Below, in pieces: positions 1 to 9,064 of a stretch of 47,805 nucleotides of DNA. The first letter of the stretch is position 1, and each line of letters opens with the position of its first letter. The notes under the pieces are model-generated. The model was not told the origin of the DNA and did not search any database. It worked only from the letters and a program-made list of their open reading frames with translations. A program made the translations under genes and the position numbers. The stretch spans positions 1 through 47,805 of the forward strand of contig CAJJCR010000017.1 in assembly GCA_905182745.1 (NCBI GenBank), written 5' to 3'. The stretch is from Bacteroidetes bacterium MED-G20. Lineage in GTDB: Bacteria; Bacteroidota; Bacteroidia; Flavobacteriales_D; Parvicellaceae.

Positions 1-590
1 TCATTTACATCATCACCAGCATAACCTGACACAAACATCTTGGTTCCATCATTATTAAAAGCAATACCACTAGGATTACCCTCTTGAGATGCAACACTAA
101 AAGCATCTACAAAACTTGCAGTTGAGACATCAAAGCCAGTTGTTAAAGTATATTCATTTACATCATTACCTAGATCACCTGTCACAAACATCTTGGTTCC
201 ATCATTATTAAAAGCAAGATCCCTAGGAGAAGTCTCTTGAGATACAACACTAAAAGCATCTACAAAGCTTGCAGTTGAGACATCAAAGCCAGTTGTTAAA
301 GTATATTCATTTACATCATCACCAGTACTACCTACCACAAACATCTTGGTTCCATCATTATTAAAAGCAAGACCACTAGGATTATTCTCTTGGGCACTAA
401 CACCAAAAGCATCTACAAAGCTTGCAGTTGATACATCAAAGCCAGTTGTTAAAGTATATTCATTTACATCCCAACCATAATAATCTCCTAACACAAACAT
501 CTTGGTTCCATCATTATTAAAAGCAATACCACTAGGATTAGTCTCTTGAGCAGCTACTGAAAAATTCTGAACGTAAGTAGCTGTTGAAAT
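1..590 (-). repeat. 51-codon beta-propeller-type repeats
   Basis: Repeats of 153 bp with equivalent points at 115, 268 and 421, and a fourth, more diverged one near 577. The encoded unit reads roughly [14 protein letters not shown], then [16 protein letters not shown], then a short turn and [10 protein letters not shown]. Units with a conserved GxAFNxDGTKMF strand are typical of blades of NHL/LVIVD-like beta-propellers. The array is cut by the window edge, so the blade number is unknown. Confidence 0.75.
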
Positions 591-3500
591 ATCGTATGCT
601 CCGTTTACACTTACTGTATTAGATGCATTTACCGTAACTGTGACCTGATCAGTATTTTGACATCCATTAGCATCTGTTCCAGTTACTGTATAAGTAGTAG
701 TGGTACTTGCAGTAAATGCAGTATTATTGGTAACACCATTATCCCAAGTATATGTACTTGCTCCACTTCCATTTAAAGTAACGTTGTCTCCACTACAAAC
801 TGTCTGATCTGTTCCTGCATCTACGGTAGGTAAATCGTTTACTGTAATAGTTCCTGTTGCATCGACAGTTCCACATCCACCAGTAAGTGGTATCGTATAA
901 CTAAAAGTTCCACTAGCATTTGGTGTTCCACTAATGGTAATGGTATTAGAACTCCAACTAGCTGTAACTCCCCAGGAATCCACTTGCCGAACCAATACCA
1001 GTAGCACCAGTAGTAGCAATAGTAATATCTGTAAGAGCAGTATTTATACATACTGTCGGATTTGAGCTTGCTGCACCAGCTGTATTATCTGGTGTAATTG
1101 TAACAGTAACCTGATCTGTATTTTGACATCCATTAGCATCTGTTCCAGTTACTGTATAAGTAGTAGTGGTACTTGCTGTAAATGCAGTATTATTGGTAAC
1201 ACCATTATCCCAAGTATATGTACTTGCTCCACTTCCACTTAAAGTAACGTTGTCTCCACTACAAACTGTCTGATCCGTTCCTGCATCTACGGTAGGTAAA
1301 TCGTTTACTGTAATAGTTCCTGTTGCATCGACAGTTCCACATCCACCAGTAAGTGGTATCGTATAACTAAAAGTTCCACTAGCATTTGGTGTTCCACTAA
1401 TGGTAATGGTATTAGAACTCCAACTAGCTGTAACTCCCGAAGGCAATCCACTTGCCGAACCAATACCAGTAGCACCAGTAGTAGCAATAGTAATATCTGT
1501 AAGAGCAGTATTTATACATACTGTCGGATTTGAGCTTGCTGCACCAGCTGTATTATCTGGTGTAATTGTAACAGTAACCTGATCTGTATTTTGACATCCA
1601 TTAGCATCTGTTCCAGTTACTGTATAAGTAGTAGTGGTACTTGCTGTAAATGCAGTATTATTGGTAACACCATTATCCCAAGTATATGTACTTGCTCCAC
1701 TTCCACTTAAAGTAACGTTGTCTCCACTACAAACTGTCTGATCCGTTCCTGCATCTACGGTAGGTAAATCGTTTACTGTAATAGTTCCTGTTGCATCGAC
1801 AGTTCCACATCCACCAGTAAGTGGTATCGTATAACTAAAAGTTCCACTAGCATTTGGTGTTCCACTAATGGTAATGGTATTAGAACTCCAACTAGCTGTA
1901 ACTCCCCAGGTAATCCACTTGCCGAACCAATTCCTGTAGCACCAGTAGTAGCAATGGTAATATCTGTAAGAGCAGTATTTATACATACTGTCGGATTTGA
2001 GCTTGCTGCACCAGCTGTATTATCTGGTGTAATCGTAACAGTAACCTGATCTGTATTTTGACATCCATTAGCATCTGTTCCAGTTACTGTATAAGTAGTA
2101 GTGGTACTTGCTGTAAATGCAGTATTATTGGTAACACCATTATCCCAAGTATATGTACTTGCTCCACTTCCACTTAAAGTAACGTTGTCTCCACTACAAA
2201 CTGTCTGATCCGTTCCTGCATCTACGGTAGGTAAATCGTTTACTGTAATAGTTCCTGTTGCATCGACAGTTCCACATCCACCAGTAAGTGGTATCGTATA
2301 ACTAAAAGTTCCACTAGCATTTGGTGTTCCACTAATGGTAATGGTCATTAGAACTCCAACTAGCAGTAACTCCTCCAGGTAATCCACTAGCCGAACCAAT
2401 ACCTGTAGCACCAGTAGTAGCAATAGTAATATCTGTTAAAGCAGTATTAATACATAAAGTAGGACTAGTCGATGCTGTTCCAGCGGTATTAGTAGTTACA
2501 GTTTTTTCTATGGCTGCAGTATATACCACAGAAGATGGAGAACAAGTGTATGCTCCTCTTCTGTACCAAGTAGTTTGAGTAATTGTAGATGGATCGTAAA
2601 CTTCAGTGTGATCACCAACAGTTGAGTAACTAACATCTAGCTTAGGGACATTAGAGGAACTTCCATTATTTTGATAAATATTTATATGTGCACCAGTTGT
2701 AGAACCATCGTCTTTAATAAGGATATTAATAGCATTGTTAGTTGACCAACCTGGCCTATTTACTATTTCTTGAATTACAGATGAAAAATCTACTGAATTA
2801 TGAGTACCGGGGTATGTCCAACCAGAAATATCCCAATCAACTTGAGCAGAAGTAGAGCTTCTATTTCTGAAATTGTTATCTGCAGTTGAAAACGTAGTGC
2901 TATTATCTACTGCCTCTGCATAAATTTTTAATCTTGCTTGATTAGGATTTGTTTGATTGTTAAAAGCAACTACTGTAAAAATAGCAGAATTAATAGTAGC
3001 TCCTTGTGGAATTGGAACAGTAGTAAATCTCATACCTACCCAAGTGTCACCAAAACCCGAACCACTACGATTTCCTAAACGCATATTATTTCCACCAGTT
3101 GCATATGTGCCGGTCTGACCAGCGTACTCAAAACCGTCATCTGAATTATTTATAACTAACTCCTGTGGTATGGTTACTGGACTTCCAGTTGGAGGAGCAA
3201 TCGTAGTCCAAGGACCTGATGCAGAACCGGTAGAATATTCCCATAAATACGTGATACTACCCGAACCGCCTGTTGGCAAACTAGAACTGGTAATTGTAGC
3301 AGGGTCAAATCCACTACATCCAGACTCATCTCCAGCAATAGTTCCTGCAGTATTGCTTTCTGTTACAGTAATTGTTCCAGTAGCATTCACCGTTCCACAA
3401 CCACCACTTAATGGAATAGTATAACTGAAAGTTCCACTTGCAGTTGGTGTTCCACTTATCGTAATTACATCACTAGACCAACTGGCCGTAACTCCCCAGG

Positions 3501-6500
3501 TAAGTCCACTTGCCGAACCAATTCCTGTAGCTCCAGTAGTAGCAATAGTAATATCGGTTAAAGCAGTATTATTACATAGTGTAGGACTAGAAGATGGTGT
3601 ACCCGCCGTATTGTCTGGGTTTACAGTAATTGTTCCAGTTGCTACTGATGTACAGCTACTTAAGCTGTATTCAATCACAACATCTCCATCATTACCTGAA
3701 ACAAACAATTTAGTACCATCGTTACTAAAAACTATTCCTTCAGCTCTAGTGTCAAAAGAAGGAAGACTAAGAGCACTATTATAACTGGCAGTAGAAATAT
3801 CATAGGCTGTACTTAAAGTGAAATCATGGATATTGTCATTTTGTATACCATGGTAAAACATTCTTGTTCCATCACTGTTAAATGCTATTCCCCTAGGATC
3901 AACATCATAAGAAGACACGTTCATACTAGCGGAATGAGAAGCAGAAGAAATATCAAAACTTGTAGTTAAAGTATATGCTTCAATAGTATTACTTTGATCA
4001 TCTAAGACAAACATCTTTGTTCCATCATTGCTAAATGCTAATCCTCTTGGAGCTGCAACATGAGAAAAAATACTAAAACTAACAACAAAAGAGGCTGTGG
4101 AAACGTCCCAAGCTGTACTTAATGTATATTCCCAAACAGCTTGTCCCGAACCAATTGTATACATTTTTGTTCCATCTGAGCTAAAGGCTAAACTATGAGT
4201 GTTAGATTGCAATCCTGATGGACCAAATTTAGAGTCATAAATTGCTGTTGATACGTCCCACGGAGTTGACATATGATATTCATTTACATCTTTTCCTTGA
4301 AAACCAACAATAAAAAATTTAGTTCCATCGCTACTGAAAGCTAATTCTCTTGGGCCTGTGTCTTGAGGGGCTACAGAAAAACTATGAACATATGTCGCGG
4401 TTGAAATATCAAAGCCTCCAGTTAAGATAGGTATGGAATAATTAAATGTTCCACTTGCATTTGGTGTTCCGCTAATCGTTGTAGTATTAGAACTCCAACT
4501 GGCAGTAACCCCGCCAGGTAATCCACTTGGTGAATCGATTCCAGTAGCATTTGTAGTAGCAATAGTAATGTTAGTTAAAGCGGTATTCACACAAATTGTT
4601 GGCGAAGAAGATGGTGCCCCAGCGCTTGGCGTCGCTGGTTGTGAATTGACTGTAGTATTAGAACTTGCTACAGATTCACATCCTGCATTCGTTTCTGTAA
4701 AAGTATATGTCGTTCCTGCAGCTAGGGTTACTACTCCACTTCCATCTATCGTTGGTCCGACTTGGTGTGAAAGTATAAGTACTTGAAGCATTATAACTTG
4801 CTATTGTAAAACTTCCTGTTGCTACTCCGCAACTTGGTTGGGTAATCGTTCCTGCTACTGGTGCACTAGGTGTCGCTGGCTGTGCATCTATTACCACATC
4901 TGCACTCGCTGTAGATTCACAGCCTAATGCATTGGTTTCTGTAAACGTATAAGTTGCTCCTGCTGCTAGGGTTACTACTCCACTTCCATCTACCGCTGGT
5001 CCGATTGGTGTAAACGTATAAGAACTTGAAGCATTATAACTTGCTATGGTAAAACTCCCTGTTGCTACTGCGCATGTTGGCTGGGTAATCGCACCTGCTG
5101 TTGGTGCACTTGGCGTCGCTGGTTGTGCATTTACTGTGATGTTTGAACTTGCACTTGATATACAACCAACAGCGTTGGTTACTGTAAAAGTGTAAGTACC
5201 TGCATTGGCAGTTACTAATCCACTTCCAGATGTGCTAGCTACAGATGGTGTAAAGACATAGGTATTTGATGCATTGTAACCATTAATTTGGAAGCTTCCA
5301 GTTGATGTTGCACAAGTAGGTTGGGTAACTGAACCAGTCGTTGGCGCAGAAGGAACGGAATTAACGGTCTTTTCAATTGCAGAAGTATAAATTGCAGCTG
5401 AAATATCACAACGGTAAGCACCTCTTCTATACCAAGTAGTTTGTGTTATGGTAGATGGTGGATCGTAGCCGACCGTAGACACACCTGATATTGTAGAAAA
5501 TCCAGAAGAAGAATTAGTAGTTGATTTTTCCCAAAAATAAGTTGGTGTACCACCACTACCACCGGAAGCAAGAGTATTATACCAAATATTACCAGGATTA
5601 AAACTTCCACAATTACTTTCAGGGTTAGCTATAGTACCTGCACCAGTAGGTTCTGTAATAACCGTCTTTTCAATTGTAGGAGTATAAATTGCAGCTGAAA
5701 TATCACAACGGTAGTATCCTCTTCTATACCAAGTAGTTTGTGTAATGGTAGATGGTGGATTGTAGCCGACCGTTGACACACCTGAAATTGTAGAAAATCC
5801 AGAAGAAGAATTAGTGGTTGATTTTTGCCAAAAATAAGTTGGTGTACCACCACTACCACCGGAACCATGAGTATGATACCAAATATTACCAGGATTAAAA
5901 CTTCCACAATTACTTTCTGGGTTTTCCATAGTACCTGCTCCAGTAGGTTCAGAACAAGTTGTTCTTGTTACTACTCTAAAGAAATCACCTTTTTCCATTT
6001 TTACACCCATCTAAACTTTTTAATTGATTTCCATTGTAATTAAGGTATGCGCAGTGCCGTTAATCTACAAGTGAAACCAATCTTTGTACTATTTTGATTG
6101 TCCAAGCATTGTAACTGGATCAATCATCAAGAATTTGTTCAATTTGCAGCTTCAAATTTACCTGCTTTATTAGCTCGACAGGCCCGATCTTGGATAATCC
6201 CTTGTATAAGATTCCAGGATTTCTAATCCTGAAACCACAAAGTATGTTGCCAATCCATACCTACTGCTAAAATTCCCTTCAAATTCAATTTCAGATAATC
6301 CTACTTGCGATTTATTTCATTAAGTAAACCATATACACATTTACAACATCACCCACAGATAATGACCACCATTATATGAAAGTAGATTACGTGCAGTTCA
6401 TTATCAGAATAAGATTTGTTAGATTTTGAAGTTCAGAAATATCAATACTGTCAAGAGTAAGATTTAAACTTTCGTAGGTATACAACAACTTTTTAGATAC

Positions 6501-6687
6501 CCCCTTGCTGACCACAACATGACGCAGTAAAGCATGGTATCCAGTGAGTTCTTGCATAAAATGCATTGGGAATAGGTTGTTCACAACCGTAGCATATGAA
6601 TTAACACTAGGATTGTAGCAGTTTGAGAATAAGAATTGAACTTATTATCATAAATACAGATAAAATATATAAATAAAGTTTGCGCAT
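1..6687 (-). CDS. Giant repeat-rich cell-surface protein (adhesin-like), 3' end outside the window, several frameshifts
   Basis: Probable ATG at 6685-6687, followed by a signal peptide ([17 protein letters not shown], then after a one-base slip NSYSQ), which is typical of exported Flavobacteriia proteins. About 650 bp follow whose frame I could not restore. Next, reading leftwards: two Ig-like repeats with a WYRRG motif (about 5930-5360), three SprB-like repeats built on ITQPTC...FTIASYNAS (about 5330-4790), an Ig-like domain split by a beta-propeller block, another WYRRG domain split by a 190-residue module, four PKD plus Ig-like units of 156 residues, and a second propeller block that leaves the window. 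Frame breaks are seen near 4762, 2345, 1905 and 970; 3490 carries a compensated pair. Such proteins are usually type IX secretion cargo acting in adhesion or gliding. That role is inferred; no sorting domain is visible because the C-terminus is missing. Confidence 0.75.
641..2450 (-). repeat. Four tandem 468-bp units (PKD-like plus Ig-like domain), almost identical in DNA
   Basis: The same 30-base stretch around CGTTTACTGTAATAG starts at 836, 1302, 1770 and 2237. The spacings are 466, 468 and 467 bp; the intact unit is 468 bp (156 codons), and the shorter spacings are indels. Each unit codes for a PKD-like domain ([15 protein letters not shown] ... [12 protein letters not shown]) followed by an Ig-like domain ([17 protein letters not shown] ... 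[16 protein letters not shown]). The near identity of the copies points to recent duplication or gene conversion, and it also makes the copy number in the assembly uncertain. Confidence 0.9.
2610..3190 (-). other. About 190-residue beta-sandwich-like module inserted in a WYRRG Ig-like domain
   Basis: The encoded stretch contains [49 protein letters not shown] and [11 protein letters not shown], ending in PKLDVSY. The pattern 'range of x from GATI..A.....' with RPGW and a final LDVSY resembles DNRLRE-like/carbohydrate-binding-like modules of secreted proteins; this assignment is from pattern memory only. The host Ig-like domain is interrupted after GPWTTIA and resumes with [18 protein letters not shown], which is continuous in the two copies at 5930-5360. 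Confidence 0.5.
3661..4413 (-). repeat. Five propeller-type repeats placed inside an Ig-like domain
   Basis: Five units of about 50 residues, each with a core such as [11 protein letters not shown] or [12 protein letters not shown] and an ending like [14 protein letters not shown]. They are related to the repeats at 1-590 but are more diverged from one another. The Ig-like domain in front stops at YSIPILTGG, and its last strand (SVATGTITV) resumes after the block, so the array sits in the loop where the other copies simply read [15 protein letters not shown]. Confidence 0.7.
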
Positions 6688-6704
6688 TTAATTTATTAAC
6701 AACG

Positions 6705-6712
6705 CAAACTTA
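6705..6712 (-). promoter_or_regulatory. Candidate -7 box of the giant surface-protein gene
   Basis: On the minus strand this reads TAAGTTTG, an exact match to the Bacteroidota -7 consensus TAnnTTTG, 17 nt before the proposed ATG at 6687. No clear TTG -33 element lies at the usual distance. Confidence 0.4.
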
Positions 6713-6811
6713 ATCAAAGGCTGTGCTGAGATTATGTAGAAAAAATGAGTAGTTATACAGTTGAGTGAGTAATAAAAATAACTAAAATAGGCTTATTGAG
6801 TGGTAATTAAG

Positions 6812-6831
6812 TATTAGTATTTTAACTAATA
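6812..6831. other. Perfect 7-bp inverted repeat in an AT-rich spacer
   Basis: TATTAGT and ACTAATA enclose a 6-nt loop. It lies 33 nt downstream of the TPR/LuxR regulator stop codon and could help end that transcript, but no T-run follows on the minus strand. The rest of 6688-6863 is AT-rich and I see no gene in it. Confidence 0.25.
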
Positions 6832-6863
6832 GGTTACTTACTAAATCTTCGTCCTTACTCAAA

Positions 6864-8639
6864 TTAATTTTTTTCTAAGCGATACCTCCTACTTTCTACA
6901 GACCTAACTGAGAGCCCCATAATCTCTGCAATTTCCTTAGTATTAAGGTTCATACGCAAGAAAGTACATAGCTTAAGATCCGATGTGGTAAGATCTGTAT
7001 AAGTTCTAGTTAAATACTCAAGATAACCAGGATAGGCAGCATTAAACTGATCGGAATACAAATCTTCTTTACGTTTTTCTGAGAGTATTCTATTAATGGA
7101 TTTAATTAAAGGTGAGAAAGAATTTCTATCCTTTTCAGACTTCAGCAATGAACTATAATACTTTAAATCCTTCAATATATTAGAAACTTGTTCATTCTCC
7201 TGAACAATATTGGTTGAAATCGCTGCTAGTTCTCTTTTTTTATGTTCCAGTTCTGACTTGGCTATTTTTTCATTTTGGTTAACTATTATCATTTGCTTAT
7301 CTAAATATACTTTCCTTGAAAGAAAATATGCAGAGGCAAAACCTAGTATCAAAATAACAATTATTGAAATAAAAACAATTCGAGAGTTTTTTTCCTTCTC
7401 ATCTTTAATTTCAGCTTTTTTTATAAGGATTTCATTTTTTGATTCTAATCCAGCAAGCAACTGACTTATTTGAATAGTATAGCGGTAATCTTTATTTTTT
7501 AATATTTCTTCTAATGTAGATTCTATTTCATTGCTTAATCCCAATTTATTAAGAACTTTTATCTTTAATTCTAAAGCAATTTCCTCTTCGTTTTGTAAGT
7601 TTTGTTCTTTAGAAAGTAACACACATTCTTCAATTACTTTCAAGCAGTTTTCATAATCCGAAAGCATATAATAAACTTTTGATTTTTTGTTTAGTAAACT
7701 CACTTTCTGGAATGCAAATTCACCATAGTAATTTGCTGCTTCATTATAAGCGGTCAAGGCTTGATCAAACCTTTTTTGTCTAAATAAATACTCCCCTTTG
7801 TACTCGTAGCAGTTTCCTAAATAGTTATCTAATAGCTTAAACGTTAAATCATCAAAATCTTTAAATTTTGATGATGTCTTTTGAGCTTGTAACATTTTAT
7901 TAACGCTATCGGTTTTGGATAGGTACAAATTACCCTTATCCTGCATATTCCATTTATAATATAATTCACTAAAAGACTTGAAAGAATGAGCAATATCGAT
8001 TGGATTAAAATTATTATAAGTCCTCATATTATATGATTTTGTAATGTAATCTAATGCCGAATTATAATTTTCAAGTTCTATATACACTAAAGCAATATTA
8101 TTATAAGCAGTTGACAAACCTCTAACTTTAGCTCTTATAGAATCTAATTGAGAAAAATAAGTTTTAGAAAGATTATATCTTTCTAATGCTTTATTGTACA
8201 ACCCTTGTGTGAAAAATATATTTCCAATATTTAACATAAGCCATGGTTGCTGAGTAGGCTGAAAGTTATTAAATATAGTACCCTCTCTTTTAATTAATTC
8301 ATACTCATACTTGGCATCTTCCAAATAGGAAAGAGCTAATACAGGTAGGTCTTTTTTAAGATACAATTCACCTAAAGTACTGTAAAGGTATAATGTAGTC
8401 AGACTAGGTCCCAGAGGAATAAAATCTTCCAAAGAACTTAAACATATAGAAATTGCTAAGTTAGGATCTGAGTACTTTAGTTGATATATCTTTTGTTTTA
8501 ACTCAAGACTTTCATCAATATCAAAAATTCTACTAGAATTTAGGCTACTATTAGTCTGAGAACATACTGCATTACTACTCATGAGTAGTGTGAGTAATAA
8601 AAAGTGTACTTTAATAATCCTAATTAACAGAGCATACAT
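6864..8639 (-). CDS. Membrane-anchored TPR protein with C-terminal LuxR-type helix-turn-helix
   Basis: 591 residues from the ATG at 8637-8639. This start is preferred over the GTG at 8708 because it begins a good signal peptide/anchor (MYALLIRIIKVHFLLLTLLM) and a promoter box lies just upstream. Order: signal segment, helical tetratricopeptide region (for example NIALVYIELENYNSALDYIT, GEYLFRQKRFDQALTAYNEA), one membrane helix near residues 418-440 (VFISIIVILILGFASAYFL), a charged coiled-coil stretch, then a GerE/LuxR-type helix-turn-helix at the C-terminus (LNTKEIAEIMGLSVRSVESR). The family is common in Bacteroidota: a periplasmic TPR sensor with a cytosolic DNA-binding end. The ligand and targets are unknown; the surface-protein gene downstream on the same strand is a natural candidate by position only. 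Frame is intact. Confidence 0.85.
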   Translation of the reverse strand: MYALLIRIIKVHFLLLTLLMSSNAVCSQTNSSLNSSRIFDIDESLELKQKIYQLKYSDPNLAISICLSSLEDFIPLGPSLTTLYLYSTLGELYLKKDLPVLALSYLEDAKYEYELIKREGTIFNNFQPTQQPWLMLNIGNIFFTQGLYNKALERYNLSKTYFSQLDSIRAKVRGLSTAYNNIALVYIELENYNSALDYITKSYNMRTYNNFNPIDIAHSFKSFSELYYKWNMQDKGNLYLSKTDSVNKMLQAQKTSSKFKDFDDLTFKLLDNYLGNCYEYKGEYLFRQKRFDQALTAYNEAANYYGEFAFQKVSLLNKKSKVYYMLSDYENCLKVIEECVLLSKEQNLQNEEEIALELKIKVLNKLGLSNEIESTLEEILKNKDYRYTIQISQLLAGLESKNEILIKKAEIKDEKEKNSRIVFISIIVILILGFASAYFLSRKVYLDKQMIIVNQNEKIAKSELEHKKRELAAISTNIVQENEQVSNILKDLKYYSSLLKSEKDRNSFSPLIKSINRILSEKRKEDLYSDQFNAAYPGYLEYLTRTYTDLTTSDLKLCTFLRMNLNTKEIAEIMGLSVRSVESRRYRLEKN

Positions 8640-8643
8640 ATAA

Positions 8644-8651
8644 CAAATATA
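8644..8651 (-). promoter_or_regulatory. Candidate -7 box of the TPR/LuxR regulator
   Basis: TATATTTG on the minus strand matches TAnnTTTG and ends 4 nt before the ATG at 8639, so transcription would start at or very near the start codon. Confidence 0.4.
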
Positions 8652-8760
8652 CAAAAAAATGCGTATTAATACTATTAAAACGTGTGCTATATAATTTGGT
8701 AAACTCACCTACTAACTTATCTAATATTTTATCCAAAAATGATCATAATATCCAAACAAG

Positions 8761-8793
8761 TTGAATTTATTAAATTAAAATATTATACATTTG
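8761..8793 (+). promoter_or_regulatory. Candidate promoter of the cold-shock gene
   Basis: TTG at 8761-8763 and TACATTTG at 8786-8793 are 22 nt apart and fit the Bacteroidota TTG/TAnnTTTG pattern. The ATG is 28 nt further on. Confidence 0.55.
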
Positions 8794-8821
8794 CACCTTT
8801 AAAACACAATTAATATCAATA

Positions 8822-9013
8822 ATGAATAAAGGAACAGTAAAATTTTACGATAGCACCAAAAGATTTGGTTTTATCAAAGAAGATGGTACAGAAGAAGAAC
8901 ATTTTGTACACTCATCAGGTCTAATTGATGAAATTCAAGAAAACGACAATGTCGAATTTGAATTAAAAGAAGGAAATAAAGGTTTAAATGCAGTTAATGT
9001 AAAGGTAATCTAA
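8822..9013 (+). CDS. Cold-shock protein (CspA family)
   Basis: 63 residues, the normal size of a single cold-shock domain. It opens MNKGTVKFYDSTKRFGFIKE, with the RNP1-like core (RFGFI) and the RNP2-like strand (HFVHSSGL), and ends GLNAVNVKVI. Proteins of this fold bind single-stranded RNA and DNA and melt mRNA structure; this one could serve in cold adaptation or as a general RNA chaperone. The gene is monocistronic, with its own promoter candidate upstream and a strong intrinsic terminator directly after the stop. It is convergent with uup. Which Csp paralogue it is cannot be told from the sequence. Confidence 0.93.
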   Translation: MNKGTVKFYDSTKRFGFIKEDGTEEEHFVHSSGLIDEIQENDNVEFELKEGNKGLNAVNVKVI

Positions 9014-9036
9014 TTCACTTTTTTTTCAAAGAATTT

Positions 9037-9064
9037 AAAGCTCACACATGGTGGGCTTTTTTTA
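9037..9064 (+). terminator. Rho-independent terminator after the cold-shock gene
   Basis: AAAGCTCAC pairs with GTGGGCTTT (one G-U pair) and is followed by a T-run. The right arm overlaps the stop codon of the convergent uup gene at 9062-9064. Confidence 0.8.

Noticed and set aside
1400-1582. Plus-strand frames within the repeat region and at 3170-3424 and 4568-4786
   Set aside because: They recur at the repeat period and are reverse shadows of the surface-protein repeats.
968-3500. Phase variation by slippage at the CTCCCCAGG sites
   Set aside because: The runs are only four bases, occur within repeats that also carry other scattered indels, and no long homopolymer or tetranucleotide tract is present.
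6215-6231. CAGGATTTCTAATCCTG, which looks like an anticodon arm with anticodon TCT
   Set aside because: No D arm, T arm (no GGTTCGAATCC-like segment) or acceptor stem can be built around it. It is explained by the broken coding sequence on the minus strand (LEILES).
6387-6584. A 65-residue minus-strand frame, possible small gene
   Set aside because: It lies between the signal peptide and the first repeats of the giant gene and fits better as a fragment of that gene.
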